A stretch of DNA of 64,000 nucleotides from Polyporus tsugae (taxonomy: Eukaryota; Basidiomycota; Agaricomycetes; Polyporales; Polyporaceae): contig JAHRBS010000008.1 in NCBI GenBank assembly GCA_024305745.1, positions 1,612,001 through 1,676,000 on the forward strand. Direction: 5' to 3'. The notes beneath the pieces are model-generated. The model saw only the letters and a program-made list of their open reading frames with translations, was not told the DNA's origin and did no database searches. A program made the position numbers and the translations under genes. Of this stretch, positions 48,867 through 60,965 are shown piece after piece; the first letter of the stretch is position 1; each line of letters opens with the position of its first letter.

Positions 48867-50766
48867 ATGCAGCCACTTGAGAAGCCCGCCGACCTGTTCA
48901 TACAAGTCCTCGCCGACTCTCCAGTGTTCAGGTTGTTGCCCACGGTTCCCACTTCGACCAAACGATACGACCCACCCACCAAGTACGTGCAGCTCTAACC
49001 ACCTCCTCTTCTCATTCACTGAGTTCTCGACAGCAAAGTCTCTCCGGGAAACCTGGTGATCCCCGCCGGCCGCTTCTGCTATGCCAAGGAACCAGAGTGC
49101 GCACCATCCGGAATATCCATGACTAGGTGTGGCGTTGACTGACTCGCTGTCTCTCCTCAGACCGCCGTATCTTCCTCACGGGTGGACCTCTCACGTCCAG
49201 CCCGAGGGCCAAGTCTACTTTGCCTGCGAATCAAAGCCCAAGATCGTCACGGATGCGCAGATGTACTCAGAAACCGTCCGCGAGCAGGTCATGCGCTGCG
49301 CGGTCACCATTTTCAAGACCCTCGAATCGAAGAACATCATCCTGCCTGAATCTGTCGAGATCTATCTCATGCCTCTCGAATACGACGATGTTTGCCTGTA
49401 CTACTTCGTCGACCACGCTTCCCGTACTCTCTTCTGGCTTGACGAGGTCGAGGTGTGCGAGCTTGGCTTGGTGGAAGTGATCTCCGAGACTCACCTCGGT
49501 ACGTCCACTTATGTCGGCGAAAGTCCGAGATCGTCCACTAATTCAGCTTCACAGCATACGTGTTGCAGGAGCAGTACTGGACCCACGTCGAGCAGTTCCC
49601 CTCTCATCGTTTCGAAAGCCTCGATCTGGCCGTCGACGAGCTCATCGCCATCTTCATCCACGGGGAAGGCGATCAAATGACGTCCGTCGGCTCCACCTTC
49701 GCATATACGGCGAAGCAGGCAAAGAACTACACCCGGATCTTGCAGAATGCGAGGGAACACTTGGCCTATGCACCTTCGGTGTGCATTGTGGCACGACTTT
49801 GGGGTGTGGTTTGTGAGTTCGCCTGTCGCACTCTCATTACTCCCACTTGTTGACAGTTCGTTAGCCCGAGTTCGGTATCAGACGTTCTTTGCTCAAGAAC
49901 GTGCCCGGTTGGATCGGGCACAGCGTGTTCTCGACATCCCTGACACGAACAGAGGCCGGATCTTCACGATGGCTTCCCGTCTGCTCTACGAAATCCCGAC
50001 CGTGCGGGCCAAGGAGCTCGAGATGCTGTACTCGGACAACCTGGTCTACATGCATGCATGGGCGGACTTCGTTCAGAGAAGCCAGAATGAATGGAAAGAG
50101 CACCTGCCTTGGGTACGTCCACACCCACCCATGTGACGCTCTCCGCTCCCACTGACACTTCCCCGTCGCAATGTATCAGATCTTCGGTGTCGTGATGTGA
50201 GTTGCACAACCTTCGCCTCGTGGTTGGAAACACCACTCACCCTGAACCTCGTCCAATAGCATTGACCTCCTGTTCCTCCTCATCCCGGGCACGTCGGGCC
50301 TCCTGTCCGGCCTGTCGCTCCTCTGCTGTGCCATCGCCGCCGGCGCGTGCCTCGCGCTCCTCGCGCGCTTCGACGGCATGAACACGCGCGATCCTGTCGA
50401 CGCGGTACGCCCAATCCTTGCCCTCCGCCCTGCGATACTCGGATCCTAACCAAACCAATTTGCTAGGTACCCTACCTAGACGCTGCGAAAAGCTTGTACG
50501 ACTTTGCGCCCACCGCGCTCGCGCTCGCGCTGCCCCGCGGGATGTTTTACCACGGCGCTGCCCTCGTGGCCGCGCAGGCGCTCGCGTGGCTCGCGCGCGC
50601 GACCCACGTGTACGTCGCGGGCGCGCTCGTCGTCCTCGTCGTCCTCGTCAGTCTTCCGTATGGAAAATGGCGCGAGAGCATCGCCCTCCGCCTTCCCGTC
50701 CTCCGGTGGTGGCGTCGCGAAAGTGCCGACGCGGATATGGACGGGGACGTCTACGACCGAGTGTGA
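48867..50766 (+). CDS. WW-like-motif multi-pass membrane protein, paralog D
   Basis: Exons 48867..48982, 49034..49126, 49161..49498, 49555..49812, 49865..50112, 50180..50196, 50260..50404, 50467..50766; 504 residues. The WW-like segment LPHGWTSHVQPEGQVYF is the clearest of the four. It is followed by CLYYFVDHASRTLFWLDE, EQYWTHVEQFPSH, DELIAIFIHGEGDQMTS, VARLWGVV and FFAQERARLDRAQRV. Hydrophobic helices follow (LLFLLIPGTSGLLSGLSLLC, the stretch 50521-50580, and VAGALVVLVVLV). The 248-nt exon is the same size as in B and C. Several introns present in A-C are absent here, so D is the most divergent copy, and it is on the opposite strand. It is shorter, with no long Ser/Pro-rich N-terminus. Function unknown. 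Confidence 0.8.
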
Positions 50767-53700
50767 CTGTACACTGCCCACTGCGCGGTGGCCATGGCCG
50801 TGCGAGCCCGGGTTCTGTGGTCGCGTCGGACATGGACGCGGACGCGGTCTTCGCCGCCAGGTCACCCGGACTCGTCCTGTTCTACTATTACCAGTAAGTT
50901 AGCACTACTTACGCGAATCCTGGAGACGCCTTTGTACGTATACACATACGTTGTTGTCACGAGCGGTGATGATCATGCCACGCCTGGGAATAATAAGAAG
51001 GGTTCTCGGAATGCCTAGATAGATAGATATCCATCCATCCCGGCGTGGGCGCGTCGTCACGAGCACCGCGGAGATGTCTCGCTCACATGGGATCTGCGTT
51101 ATGGTGCGATACCCAGTTAGATTATACCCCGCGCTCAGGAGCAGATAGAACTTTACGTTACCTACCTAGGATCTTGAATAATGGACCAGGTTTCTGCACC
51201 CGTCCCGCTTTCGATGTTGGGCTGAACCGCATACCATGATGAAGACGAGGGTATAAGTATCGAGTCCTGGACGAGCGATGGACACGATTCCGAGCGCAAG
51301 TATTCATCCGGATACTTCCAGCAGCCCCTCAGCGAGGAGAGAACGGTGCAAATAGACGATCGGTACGTACAACTGGTAAGTAAACAATGAGGACGATATC
51401 CGGATGCATTTGGCTGGGAGCGATCTTACAGCGCCATTGAAGCAGGCTCTACCTCGGAGAGTATAGCACGGCACTGTCCGCCAAACCATCGGAAATCCGG
51501 ATAAGAAATCTCACGTAGAACTCACTGCCGCCGGATACACGCTCGGGCTATCCACCTGTATCCGGGTTTGGAAAAGATGCGCTTCGGGGAGCTACACTAC
51601 TTAGTGCGGCGGTCTCAGTGAGGATGAGCTCGAGGCTGTGTGCAGTGCACACCAGGACTGTATTAGGATCCTCGTCCCTGGACGTCGGTCGACATTGAGT
51701 CATCGAATGACGCATATGTACCGAACGTTATCCATGGCTATGCTATACGACGAAGAACACTACACACTATATGGCGAATCGCTAGGGGCGCTGTTAGGGA
51801 CACACGCGTCAAGCTACAGGAACGGCGTCGGGGACCATAAACCGATGCATAGTTGTGTGCAGCTTTGCCGAGTAAGTAGGTCCGCGCGTCCTAGGTTTGT
51901 GGCTCCACAAGGAAAGTCGCACTGATCAACGGACTTTAGCCACTACTCCGCGCGATATCGGGGAGGGATTAACAGCCATATCCTCCTGAACACACGACGC
52001 GTCAGCGAATTCGGTGCGGTGTAAGGTATAGAATCGTGGGGTCTGGGGCCAGCGACGAGGCGCGCAGAGGACTCTGAGGCGTACTGTTTCCTAGGGGGTT
52101 GTTTCATTTAGATATTTCCATACCCGCCTATTATGGCGCAAGCAGGGAGGCGTTCGAATGCCTGTAGGAGAAGATCTAGGGGGCACTCAGGTTGCGGATG
52201 AGAGCGGCCCTTAGAGCGCAATGGGTGGTAGCAGCATTCGAACGTTCACTGCGCGGATATACGGCTCCAACTCACTGGCTATCGGTTCCACAGCAGCTTC
52301 CTAGCATCGTGGAAGCACTTATCTCCATGTGGAAGTACTGTACGACGTATTTGGAGCTGCTGGGTTTTATTTGCTTCCGGCAGGCCAATGACCGCTATCC
52401 GGCCACTATAGCGCGCGGCGTTCTTGCCATTGGACGTAGTCTCGATGGATTGACTCCCCGGGGACGTGATCGTACCCTACGTGCAAGCGGCACACGTCCA
52501 GACCACCAGACGAACGGCATGCCCTGCGAAGCGTTGGAAGTATGGCGGTAATGACAGGGCGGGTATTACGATATAACTTCGGATAAGGAACCTCGATCGT
52601 TCCAGCGAAGAGACTCGGATCTTCCAGTGCTGGGGGCGCGTACTGCAAGGCACTGTATGCCGCAGCGCTCACAGTACCTCGACGGGAGCCCTGGGCTCGA
52701 AGCCGCAGACATAGACCCAGCGCAGCAGGGGATTTTCTAATCCTCGGTGTGGCCACGCCGACGGCCGTGTCCGAGAGTCAGCAAACTATATATTAAAAGG
52801 CGCAAGCCTATTCGTCAGCATATGAGGATACGTCATCCTGCCGACGTAGACGCACCTGCGCATTGACAGCGAGATCCTTCGGCCTCCGACCTGCTCACGT
52901 CACCACGAGGAGAAAAATAGCCTTCGGCCGGGTTCGAAGGTATTTGGGTAGCGGTGAGGCCAAGAGGCACGCAGAGAAAACGGACCGAACTTTGGGGACA
53001 GTGGGCGGTGGTATGCCAAAACTTCTGGTCGCAAGGAGAGACTTCGAAACACAAGGGCTTCATACGGAACCTTAAGGTAGACAACCACGGGGAAGTTTCC
53101 TGAATGAGGGGACCCGGTCAAAACGCGGTAATAGTAAGTTAATCGTCGGAAAAGAACGTGCCTAAAGAATTTGTGCCCCCCAGACAGTCCATACCGCAAG
53201 GATACCAGGTCGATGAACCATTCAAGTGCGCCGCAACCAGGCTATGAGCGTGGAGTTTCGTTTTCCGTAACAACAACCACGTGGGCCGTTCATCGGCGGA
53301 GGAAGCCAATGATATTGGGTCCGCCCGCCTACTGGTATGAACTCATTCATCAACAGGGTCATCGGAGGGAAATATGAGTTACTCACAAGACTTCCAAGAA
53401 CTCTTTTGTATGGCAGCACGTCCTTGGGGAAGCCAGAGCGCTGGTGAGAATGTTCTTGAGCGACACGAGGCCCTGTTGAGCGGCATGAGGAAGGAATCTA
53501 GTGGCGTCAAGAAGACGCATACAATCAGGTGGCCGTGACAAGTTCCGAGGGTCATCTACTGGGTGAGGAATGCGGAACAGCGTTGATAGACGGTTGCCTG
53601 TCCAAGGGAGGCAGATGGGAGACGTGGTATTCTCGGCTTCAGTGCCCTGGCAGGTTAACCTCGCCCCCAGACCTCTGTTTTGAGTCACATACCTGTACAT

Positions 53701-56700
53701 GCCCCCCACACTACCCAAGCCACCCATGTTTGATAGGACAAGGAAGAAGACACATGAGGAGAGAGCGTAGATTGTGCTGAGGGCCAAGGACTGCCCACTA
53801 CTACTAGTCCCGGTTAGACCGGGTGTATTTGGGCGCCTGAATGGGGCAGTTCCGACGGCACGGAAGTCCGACGCAAAAGGTCAAGGCTGATTGAAGCTCA
53901 GACTCCGTCTGCGTCCCGCCTAAGACGTCGACCAGGATATACATATCAACTTGTTCGAAAAGGATAAAGATGATCTCTCACTTCACGTTACCCTTGAACC
54001 ATCCACCAGTGCCCTTTGTACTACATGTGCAATCTCGTTACAGAACCGTTCAAAAATCTAAAGCGGAGACATTTTGCGACCATGCCCATAAGTTTAAACT
54101 GCGGAGAATGTACTCAATACGTTTGCGTGGGCATTGCGCACTTGGCCGTAAAACTGATAAGTTGCATTGGAGAGGAATCAACTAGATTGGCGGGACAGTC
54201 GCCGGCCCCGAACGTACATATCTGCAAGGGGAATCCGCCGTCCACCGTGAAACGACTCGGAACCATCTCCTTAGTCCGCAACCGTAGTACAACATGCAAT
54301 GTCGACATTCGAGTCCGTAGGAAACTTCATTCCGCCATGTGAGACGTGGACGACGTCCGGGTTGCGCCACTCCAGTTCTACAAGGTTCACAAAGGTGGTG
54401 GGAGGACATTTGAAAGCGGAGGCAGAGTGATCACATCGAACACTAATACTGGAAAACCGTGACGAGTCAATCTTTACGCCAATAAAACTTCTCGATACTC
54501 ATACCTGCTTCTAATAAAGATCTAGATCCGCAAAGTAGTTCTGAGTGGCAGATTTCGCACGAATAGTCTTTGTGTGCGCCGCATGGCACCTCGCTCGCCG
54601 GAAGGCTCGGAAGGGATTAATATTGTGGAGGCGGAGATTGGCATTTCTCCGATCCGGCCCTCGACCTGGACACCATATGATGTGTCGCGGCAGTTTTATA
54701 GCAGACGTATCGTCAGAAACGATGTATAGAAAGCCATCGTCACAGTTGCGGGCGAGACGCAGGCTGCCTAGTTGGAATATTTGGCTTCTGAAACACGTCC
54801 GAGGGGCGTCGGAGACCGTGACAGGGAGCGAAGATCCGGCCAAATGGTGCCATGGATTGGAATCTTCGTAGACATGTACTGTACTGCCATGCTCCTTCGA
54901 ACTAGGGGTGCTTCAGGGAACAGCTATGGGGGAAAGATTTGCCGAAGATAAATATTGCACCTCGGAACGGCGGCGGCGTCATGGTTTGGGCCAGGTGGCG
55001 TGTATGTGGGGCGGAAATCAAAGCCTAGGACAAGCTACTTGTACGGTTCTAGGGAGTCCCAATCGGGTCCTGACTAGGCCTTGCCTGGAGGCACTTTGAC
55101 CGACGATGAAGGACTTTTGGGGTCCTGCACACGGAGTCCGAAAGCGGGAACTTCTCGTGGGCCATCGGTTCTTGCCTGGGTCATATGCGTACCGTGACTC
55201 GGAGCTACAGCGGATTTAATTAGCCATGCAGCATTATCGATGGCCAGGTATTGTCAAAACCTTACCTGAATCAGATATCGACCATGCAGAGCAAGAGCCC
55301 TGTTGGTCAAAATCATGGTTTCCTGACGTACGGAAGCGCGTGGTTAGCAAAACGTGCTAGACGCATGGTCATGGGATCTCCGTTCCCAAAGCGGCAACGC
55401 CGGCTTTCAAGTTGGATGCCAACGTCGGCCACAACCAGCAATTTGTCGAAAGAATACCCAGGTTGTGTGTAGATTGATGAGTCTTCAGCGAGTAGTGGCA
55501 GTGCATCGGGCTAGAAGTGCAGTCGGTCGGTACAACAACTTCGAAATGGGTACATTGAGGTACGATGGTCGAGCTGGGTATTTCGCAATACCAGACATAT
55601 GCCATCCATATCCACGCTAGCGCACAAAACGGCAACTCAATCCCTGAGATGAGGAGCCTGAGTGCGTCTCGCGTTGTGCCGGACCGTCTGATTCTGAACA
55701 GGGAGTTGAACGTCAACCTCTCGATCCCAGTGCATTCGAACTCGAGATTTGCACGAGGAAGCACCCCCTCGAGCCGGTCGAAGGTCTCGGGAAATTATTG
55801 GGGTATAGGTACACTTCTAGCGCCACCGGGCAGCATAGCAACAGATTATCCTCTCGGTGGTCGGTTTGACACCGGTAGCGAGTGCGGCAAGGGCATGGGC
55901 GGATTGATCACCCAAAAGGACATCTTATTCGTGAGAGGGGTTGGAGAGCCGCACTTTGAAATAAAGCATCCACGGATGGGATGAAAGTATCCACTGTAGG
56001 TTTCGAAAACAAGCAGAAGGATAGGTTCATAGAGAGACGTGCGTACTGTTGAAACGCCGGACGGGCATGCACTTATCGTCATCAGCGTGTGGGACGACAT
56101 GCTGCGTAAATGAAGAACGAAGTAACGAGGCCTGCGAAGCAAAACCAGGAAGGGCGCGCCTTGTGATTGGGCCGAAAAGTCCCAGTATATGTCTGTGCGG
56201 TACCAGGCGGTACCGAGCCATTGACCTTTACACCTAGCTTGTGCAAGGTATGAGGAAAATCACAATTAGCTAACCTGTCGATGTTTCTAATCATGAATAC
56301 TGACGTTGGCGGTATCTCTTCGACTTCGATGGGATGACGGTCGACAACGCTGAAGTTTTCTGGTGAAGGAATTGCGTTCATAAGCATAGATTTCCCTACC
56401 GATGTTTCCTCGCACTCACGCTGAATTGTTTGGACGGGAGAAGGGCTGAGGTAAAAGCACGATATAGATTAGAACGTTCGAACCTGGAACCTTGCTCGGA
56501 TAACCAGGCTCTCCTCCTGGAATGACGCGAGTGAGGAATTGGATGCCTGGAAAGTATTTACCATGCATTATATGCGACCTCTTCAGTGATCGAAAGTTTC
56601 CTTGGCGAGATGAGGAAAATCGAGCATTTGGGAGATGGTGGTACGGAGGCAGCCATCAAAGAGGCGCGCATGTGTATTTTGGGCAAGGTTACAAGTCCGA

Positions 56701-56782
56701 TATTGTCGGGCGGCAAGTTGCAGTGACACGTCGCGCTGCTGCGGGCGACGCGTTCCTCACGACTCTCTCGCCGACATCCACC
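50767..56782. other. Long gene-poor stretch before SWP1
   Basis: About 6 kb with only short frames on both strands. No recognised domains, no tRNA and no intact mobile element were found. A P-loop-like phrase (TSVGKS) occurs on the minus strand near 56385-56410 but lacks the first Gly of a Walker A motif. The stretch may be decayed repeats. Confidence 0.45.
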
Positions 56783-58386
56783 ATGGTTGGCGCGCTCTCC
56801 TGGTTCTTTGCTTCTCTCCTTGTGGCAGGCGTGCAGGCCTCCGTACTCACCCTCCAGTCGCCACGCTTAACTATCACCGGCGCAGACGCGACCCCGCTCC
56901 GCAATGAACCGTACGTCCCACCCCATATGCGCATACGTGCACTGGTTTTCATACTGACCTGCGCCGGCATGTTGTATAGGCTTTCCTTGGTCGTAAAGGT
57001 TCCCGCGCCGCTCCGGCTTGGACCGACCGATACGCTCAAGTTGACCTTCCAAATCGTCGACGAGGATGGCAAGGGCGTGCAGCCGCACCAGACTTTCCTT
57101 CGGTTCTATGATGCGGTGACGGGCGAGGAGGGAATCCAGCCGGTCAAGGTTACTCCAGGTGGCAAAGCTAAATTCGAATTGGTGAGCATCATAGTCTCCT
57201 TGTTATATGTGCCCGGACGGGGGGTGAGGCCGTCGTATCGAGTCTCGCAACTATACAAGATAGCGAAGGCGACTCTCCTCCGGTTGGAGGGGTGGATGTC
57301 GTTGGAATCATGGATATATGCGTCAACTTGAAACTCCCCCATGCTCGTGACTGGTCTGGGGTCCTGCAAGTACCAGATTGCGCGTAACCGGTTGGGATGG
57401 GCTTGGGACTTGTTCGCATATTAGGCCTGTACAGTGTCAAAAGTGCACAGAGCTGGTCCGATGGGTCGCGATTGGCTTCCCTTCTATTGCCGCCCTCCGT
57501 AGTCATGAGTAGCCCGGCGTAGCATCTGGTGCGAAGATGGCCAGTGAATTCCGTAGGGTAATGGGCATCAGGTATCCTCCCCTCAACTTTGTTTGTGGTT
57601 TTAAATTTACGGTCAGCAAACCGACTAACTATATGCATCATAGAACATGGCTCGCCCTTTCTCGTCGCTACCACCATCAGGCAAGGACCCTCTCGAAGTC
57701 TCCCTCTACATTGGTTCCTTCAAGTATGATCCCGCACAATTCAATCTTTTCGATCTGGTTGTGCCCGCCTCTCAGGCTCCAGCACACCACCCTGACGAGG
57801 CCTTCTTCCACCCTCGTCCTGAAATCTTCCACACGTTCCGCCCCGAGCAGAAACTTCCTCCGAAGTTCATCTCCGCAGTCTTCACCGTCTTTCTTGCTGC
57901 GCCCTGGGTCGTCCTTCTTGGCTTGGTACGTCTTCACTCCAAATCGTGTGGTGTGTGGAGTCGAGTGCAGGGGAATAGGCGGCATCCGGAGACATCTGTA
58001 TATGTGCACTGAGGTAGTCGTCGTACTTCGACAACTTTCAACGCGCGCTGCCCCGAGTGCACTGTCCGTCGACCCCGACCCATCCCATCCCCATCTCATA
58101 TGCGCTTCACCTCTATGTATGCGCATTCCAGACTGGTCTGATGCTCATGTTTCGTTTGCAGCTGGGTCACGTCGGGCCTCAAGTCCCCCACCTGTTTTCC
58201 CCGAGCATCATCCCCTTCGTGGCGAGCCTTGGCGCGTTCGAAGCGCTTCTTATGTGGTACTGGGTCGACCTCCGCATCGGACAGGTCCTGCTCTACGGCG
58301 GCATCCTCAGCATTCCCGCAGCTATCACAGGCAAGCGCGCCCTCGCGGCGGTCGGCGAGCGGCGTCTCGGCAAAAGCTCGAAGTAG
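56783..58386 (+). CDS. SWP1: Oligosaccharyltransferase subunit Swp1 / ribophorin II
   Basis: Exons 56783..56910, 56980..57181, 57644..57925 and 58162..58386; 278 residues. A signal peptide (SWFFASLLVAGVQAS) opens the protein. The lumenal part has LGPTDTLKLTFQIVDEDGKG, VQPHQTFLRFYD and VTPGGKAKFEL, typical of Swp1 and the C-terminal half of ribophorin II. Three membrane helices follow, starting FISAVFTVFLAAPWVVLLGL, then FSPSIIPFVASLGAFEALLMW, and a last one around GQVLLYGGILSIPAAI. It belongs to the ER complex that transfers the Glc3Man9GlcNAc2 glycan to Asn residues. The middle and third introns are 462 and 236 nt, long for this window, but the joined protein is collinear with the family. 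Confidence 0.93.
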
Positions 58387-59000
58387 CATACTTGTTGTCG
58401 GCCCAGGAGAGGATAGGAGTAATATATTCGCCATAAGATTACGTTCGTTGTTCTCCAGTACGCCCGTCCAGGACATTCCCACAGCTCTAGTGTCAATAAG
58501 TCGGAGGTGAGTCATCATTCCAACTGTCCAATGTGTGTTGACGTCCGGAGTGTTCTGGTGAGTGTTAGTACTGTATGTCCGCTGTGGTTTGCTTACCACT
58601 ATACGATAGGCTTGCGAACGAGGAGTACCTAACATACCAGGAATACATTTTGTTCCCTGGGCACTGGGCTTTATAAATGCTTGTCTGTGTCCTCATTTGC
58701 AGTGGTGCTTCATTTTCATGGAAGAGGATTGTGAACTAACTCACGAGGTAGGTTAACCTCGACTCTTCTGCGAGCTTGTTGACTCGGGTAACCTAAACGC
58801 AGGCCGTAATCACTGCGATCACGTAATCCATCTGTTGCATGACACGAGGCAGCAACGCCACGTAGAAAGCACGCCTTCCCCCTCTCACACAAGCACAAAC
58901 CAAACCTGAACCTTCAAGTTCATGTGTCTGTCCCCTGGGTCCGGTTGAGGTGAATGCGTCTCTGGTGGATCGACGAGCGCGAATCTAACGATTTACTCAG
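58387..59000. other. Intergenic region between SWP1 and the single-exon F-box gene
   Basis: It holds the 3' UTR of SWP1 and the promoter of the F-box gene. A TATAAA occurs near 58673 but is ~330 bp from the next ATG, so its role is unclear. Confidence 0.5.
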
Positions 59001-60719
59001 ATGGCGACACCCTTTTACGAGCCACGGGACGCGACCGGCTTCGAGTCTTCCGCGTCATGGGCAGAACTCCCGGCAGAGGATCAACAAATTCTCTCTATTC
59101 TCGACCCTTTGGAGTCACAACCATGGCTCTTCGCGAAGATCCAGCACTACGAGCGCTACCTACGCGCGCTATGCGCCGCGTACAACAACGCGTCACTCAT
59201 CCACCGCCGCCTCCCTCCGGAATTGCTCATGGAGATTTTCGGCCACGTTCGGCCCAAGTCCTGTCAAGGCGTACAACTGCTGCACGTATGTCGCCGATGG
59301 CGGTATATTGCGCTCAAGACGCCGCAGTTTTGGTCGAATATGCTCCGCGTTTCCTCCGTCGTCCGGAGAGCACACGCAGGCGATGCCCTTGGGTTGGAAC
59401 GATTCCAGACGTACTTCGAGCGATCGTCTCCGTGTCTAACCCCGCTCAACATCCGCGGCTTCCCCGGACATATATCGAAAATTTTAGAACAACATACCCA
59501 TCAAATATCGTCGCTCACCGTCAATGTTGGCCCGACGGAGATCACTGACCTGTATCTCTTGCTGAGTAACGGCATGCCCAACCTGAGGGACCTCGTGATC
59601 GGCCATGCCTCAGGTTCTAATCCCTTCGAGCCGGAAGAGAGAGCGGCCATGATCTCCGTCCAGTGCACCAAAGAGAGTCTACCGCGCCTTCAGTCCCTAC
59701 GCATACCCACCGCCTTCCTGTCACCTGACATCATGGTCCCGACCTTGCAGTCGCTCATCATCGGAGGTTGCGCATGTAGCGAATGTAGCGGAGACATGAA
59801 GATGCTCACACTGGATACCTTTCTGAGGTCGCTTGCGAGGTGTCCATCCCTCCAGAACCTGCAATTCCTATCAGGCTCGGAGCCCCTCCTACATCCTCTC
59901 GAGTTCTCCACACTCAGTCCCGTCTCCCTCCCCCTCCTCAACAAGATCGAGTTCCAGAAGTACCGCCCTGAGCCCTTATCCGACATCCTCGGCCACCTCG
60001 TCCTGCCGCCCACCGCCGCGCTCAAATTCGACTGCGTCCGCCGAGAAGGGCGTTGCCTCCCGCGTGCCCTGCACTCCCTTCCCATGATCCCGACCCTCGA
60101 CAGCCTCGAGGTCGTCACGAACGAGACCAAGTGCACCGCGCGTGGCCACGCCGGCGGCTCAGAGCGCCTCTCCTTCGTGACGAGCACCGTCGCGCACAGC
60201 GCGCTCGTCGACGAGCTCCTGCACGCCTTCGCGCCCGCCGCCTCGCACTCTGTCACGCGGCTCTCCCTCGGCTTCAAGTCCGCGGCGTACAGCGCGCACG
60301 TCGACGCGGCGCGCATGGACGCGCTCCTTGCCGCGTTCCCCCGCGTCACGTACCTGAAGATGGCGCGCAAGTGCCACCACCTGTTCCACGCGCTCGCCGC
60401 AGCGAGCGAGCTGCCGTGCCCCGCGCTCGCGCACCTCGTCGTGAAGTGGACCGTCGGGTGGGCGGACGAGGAGTTCCGGCTCGCGTGCGACATCGCGGAG
60501 AAGGCGCTCGCGAGGCGTGCGCAGCGCGGACTGCGCCTGCAGAAGCTGGAGGTCACGTTTAGGAGGCTGTATGGGATCGAGCTGGTCGAGGTCGATTTGG
60601 AGGCGGTGCGGAGCGGGGTCGTGGCGCTGTTTGCGCCGTATGCGGACGAGGTGGTGGTCGCGCTGCAGCCGGACGGGCGGAGGTCGCGTAGCTCGAGGTC
60701 CGGTCTGGCGGCGGGATGA
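59001..60719 (+). CDS. F-box protein with leucine-rich C-terminal region, single exon
   Basis: One uninterrupted frame of 572 codons. A short N-terminal coiled-coil-like segment (~25-65) is followed by a typical basidiomycete F-box at ~70-115 (LPPELLMEIFGHV, then LLHVCRRWRYIALKTPQFW). The remainder has leucine-rich phrases (LPRLQSLRIP, LQSLIIGGCACSEC, LPLLNKIEFQKY) that form the substrate-binding side. F-box proteins recruit targets to SCF ubiquitin ligases, but the target is unknown. Lack of introns contrasts with nearly all neighbours. The GC content of the last third is very high. It is convergent with the GH47 gene, 246 bp between stop codons. Confidence 0.87.
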   Translation: MATPFYEPRDATGFESSASWAELPAEDQQILSILDPLESQPWLFAKIQHYERYLRALCAAYNNASLIHRRLPPELLMEIFGHVRPKSCQGVQLLHVCRRWRYIALKTPQFWSNMLRVSSVVRRAHAGDALGLERFQTYFERSSPCLTPLNIRGFPGHISKILEQHTHQISSLTVNVGPTEITDLYLLLSNGMPNLRDLVIGHASGSNPFEPEERAAMISVQCTKESLPRLQSLRIPTAFLSPDIMVPTLQSLIIGGCACSECSGDMKMLTLDTFLRSLARCPSLQNLQFLSGSEPLLHPLEFSTLSPVSLPLLNKIEFQKYRPEPLSDILGHLVLPPTAALKFDCVRREGRCLPRALHSLPMIPTLDSLEVVTNETKCTARGHAGGSERLSFVTSTVAHSALVDELLHAFAPAASHSVTRLSLGFKSAAYSAHVDAARMDALLAAFPRVTYLKMARKCHHLFHALAAASELPCPALAHLVVKWTVGWADEEFRLACDIAEKALARRAQRGLRLQKLEVTFRRLYGIELVEVDLEAVRSGVVALFAPYADEVVVALQPDGRRSRSSRSGLAAG

Positions 60720-60965
60720 TGCGGCGTGTGCGCGGCATGCGTATGCATATGTTCAACGTTTTGAGGACAGGCTTTCAGGGCACGGCGGGACGTGGAGGTA
60801 TCTTTGTATCCGATTTTATGCATTCCTAATACCTATAACATAGCAAATACAAAGCTGATGGCAAGATGATACAGAATGAACGGCGCACGACCGTGATGAT
60901 GGTGGTCGGGGTTATAGGTGAAGGAGGGTGGACTACAGAGGGTATGTATACACAGGGTATACCGA

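Noticed and set aside
52125..52170. tRNA-like B box (GTTCGAAT in a short GC stem)
   Set aside because: No acceptor stem, D-arm or Pol III terminator could be fitted around it.
56370..56412. P-loop-like TSVGKS on the minus strand
   Set aside because: The leading Gly of Walker A is missing, and no G2-G5 or Walker B motif follows in a continuous frame.
56522..56782. In-frame extension upstream of SWP1
   Set aside because: The ATG at 56783 begins a clean signal peptide. The upstream codons have no family similarity and are probably 5' UTR.
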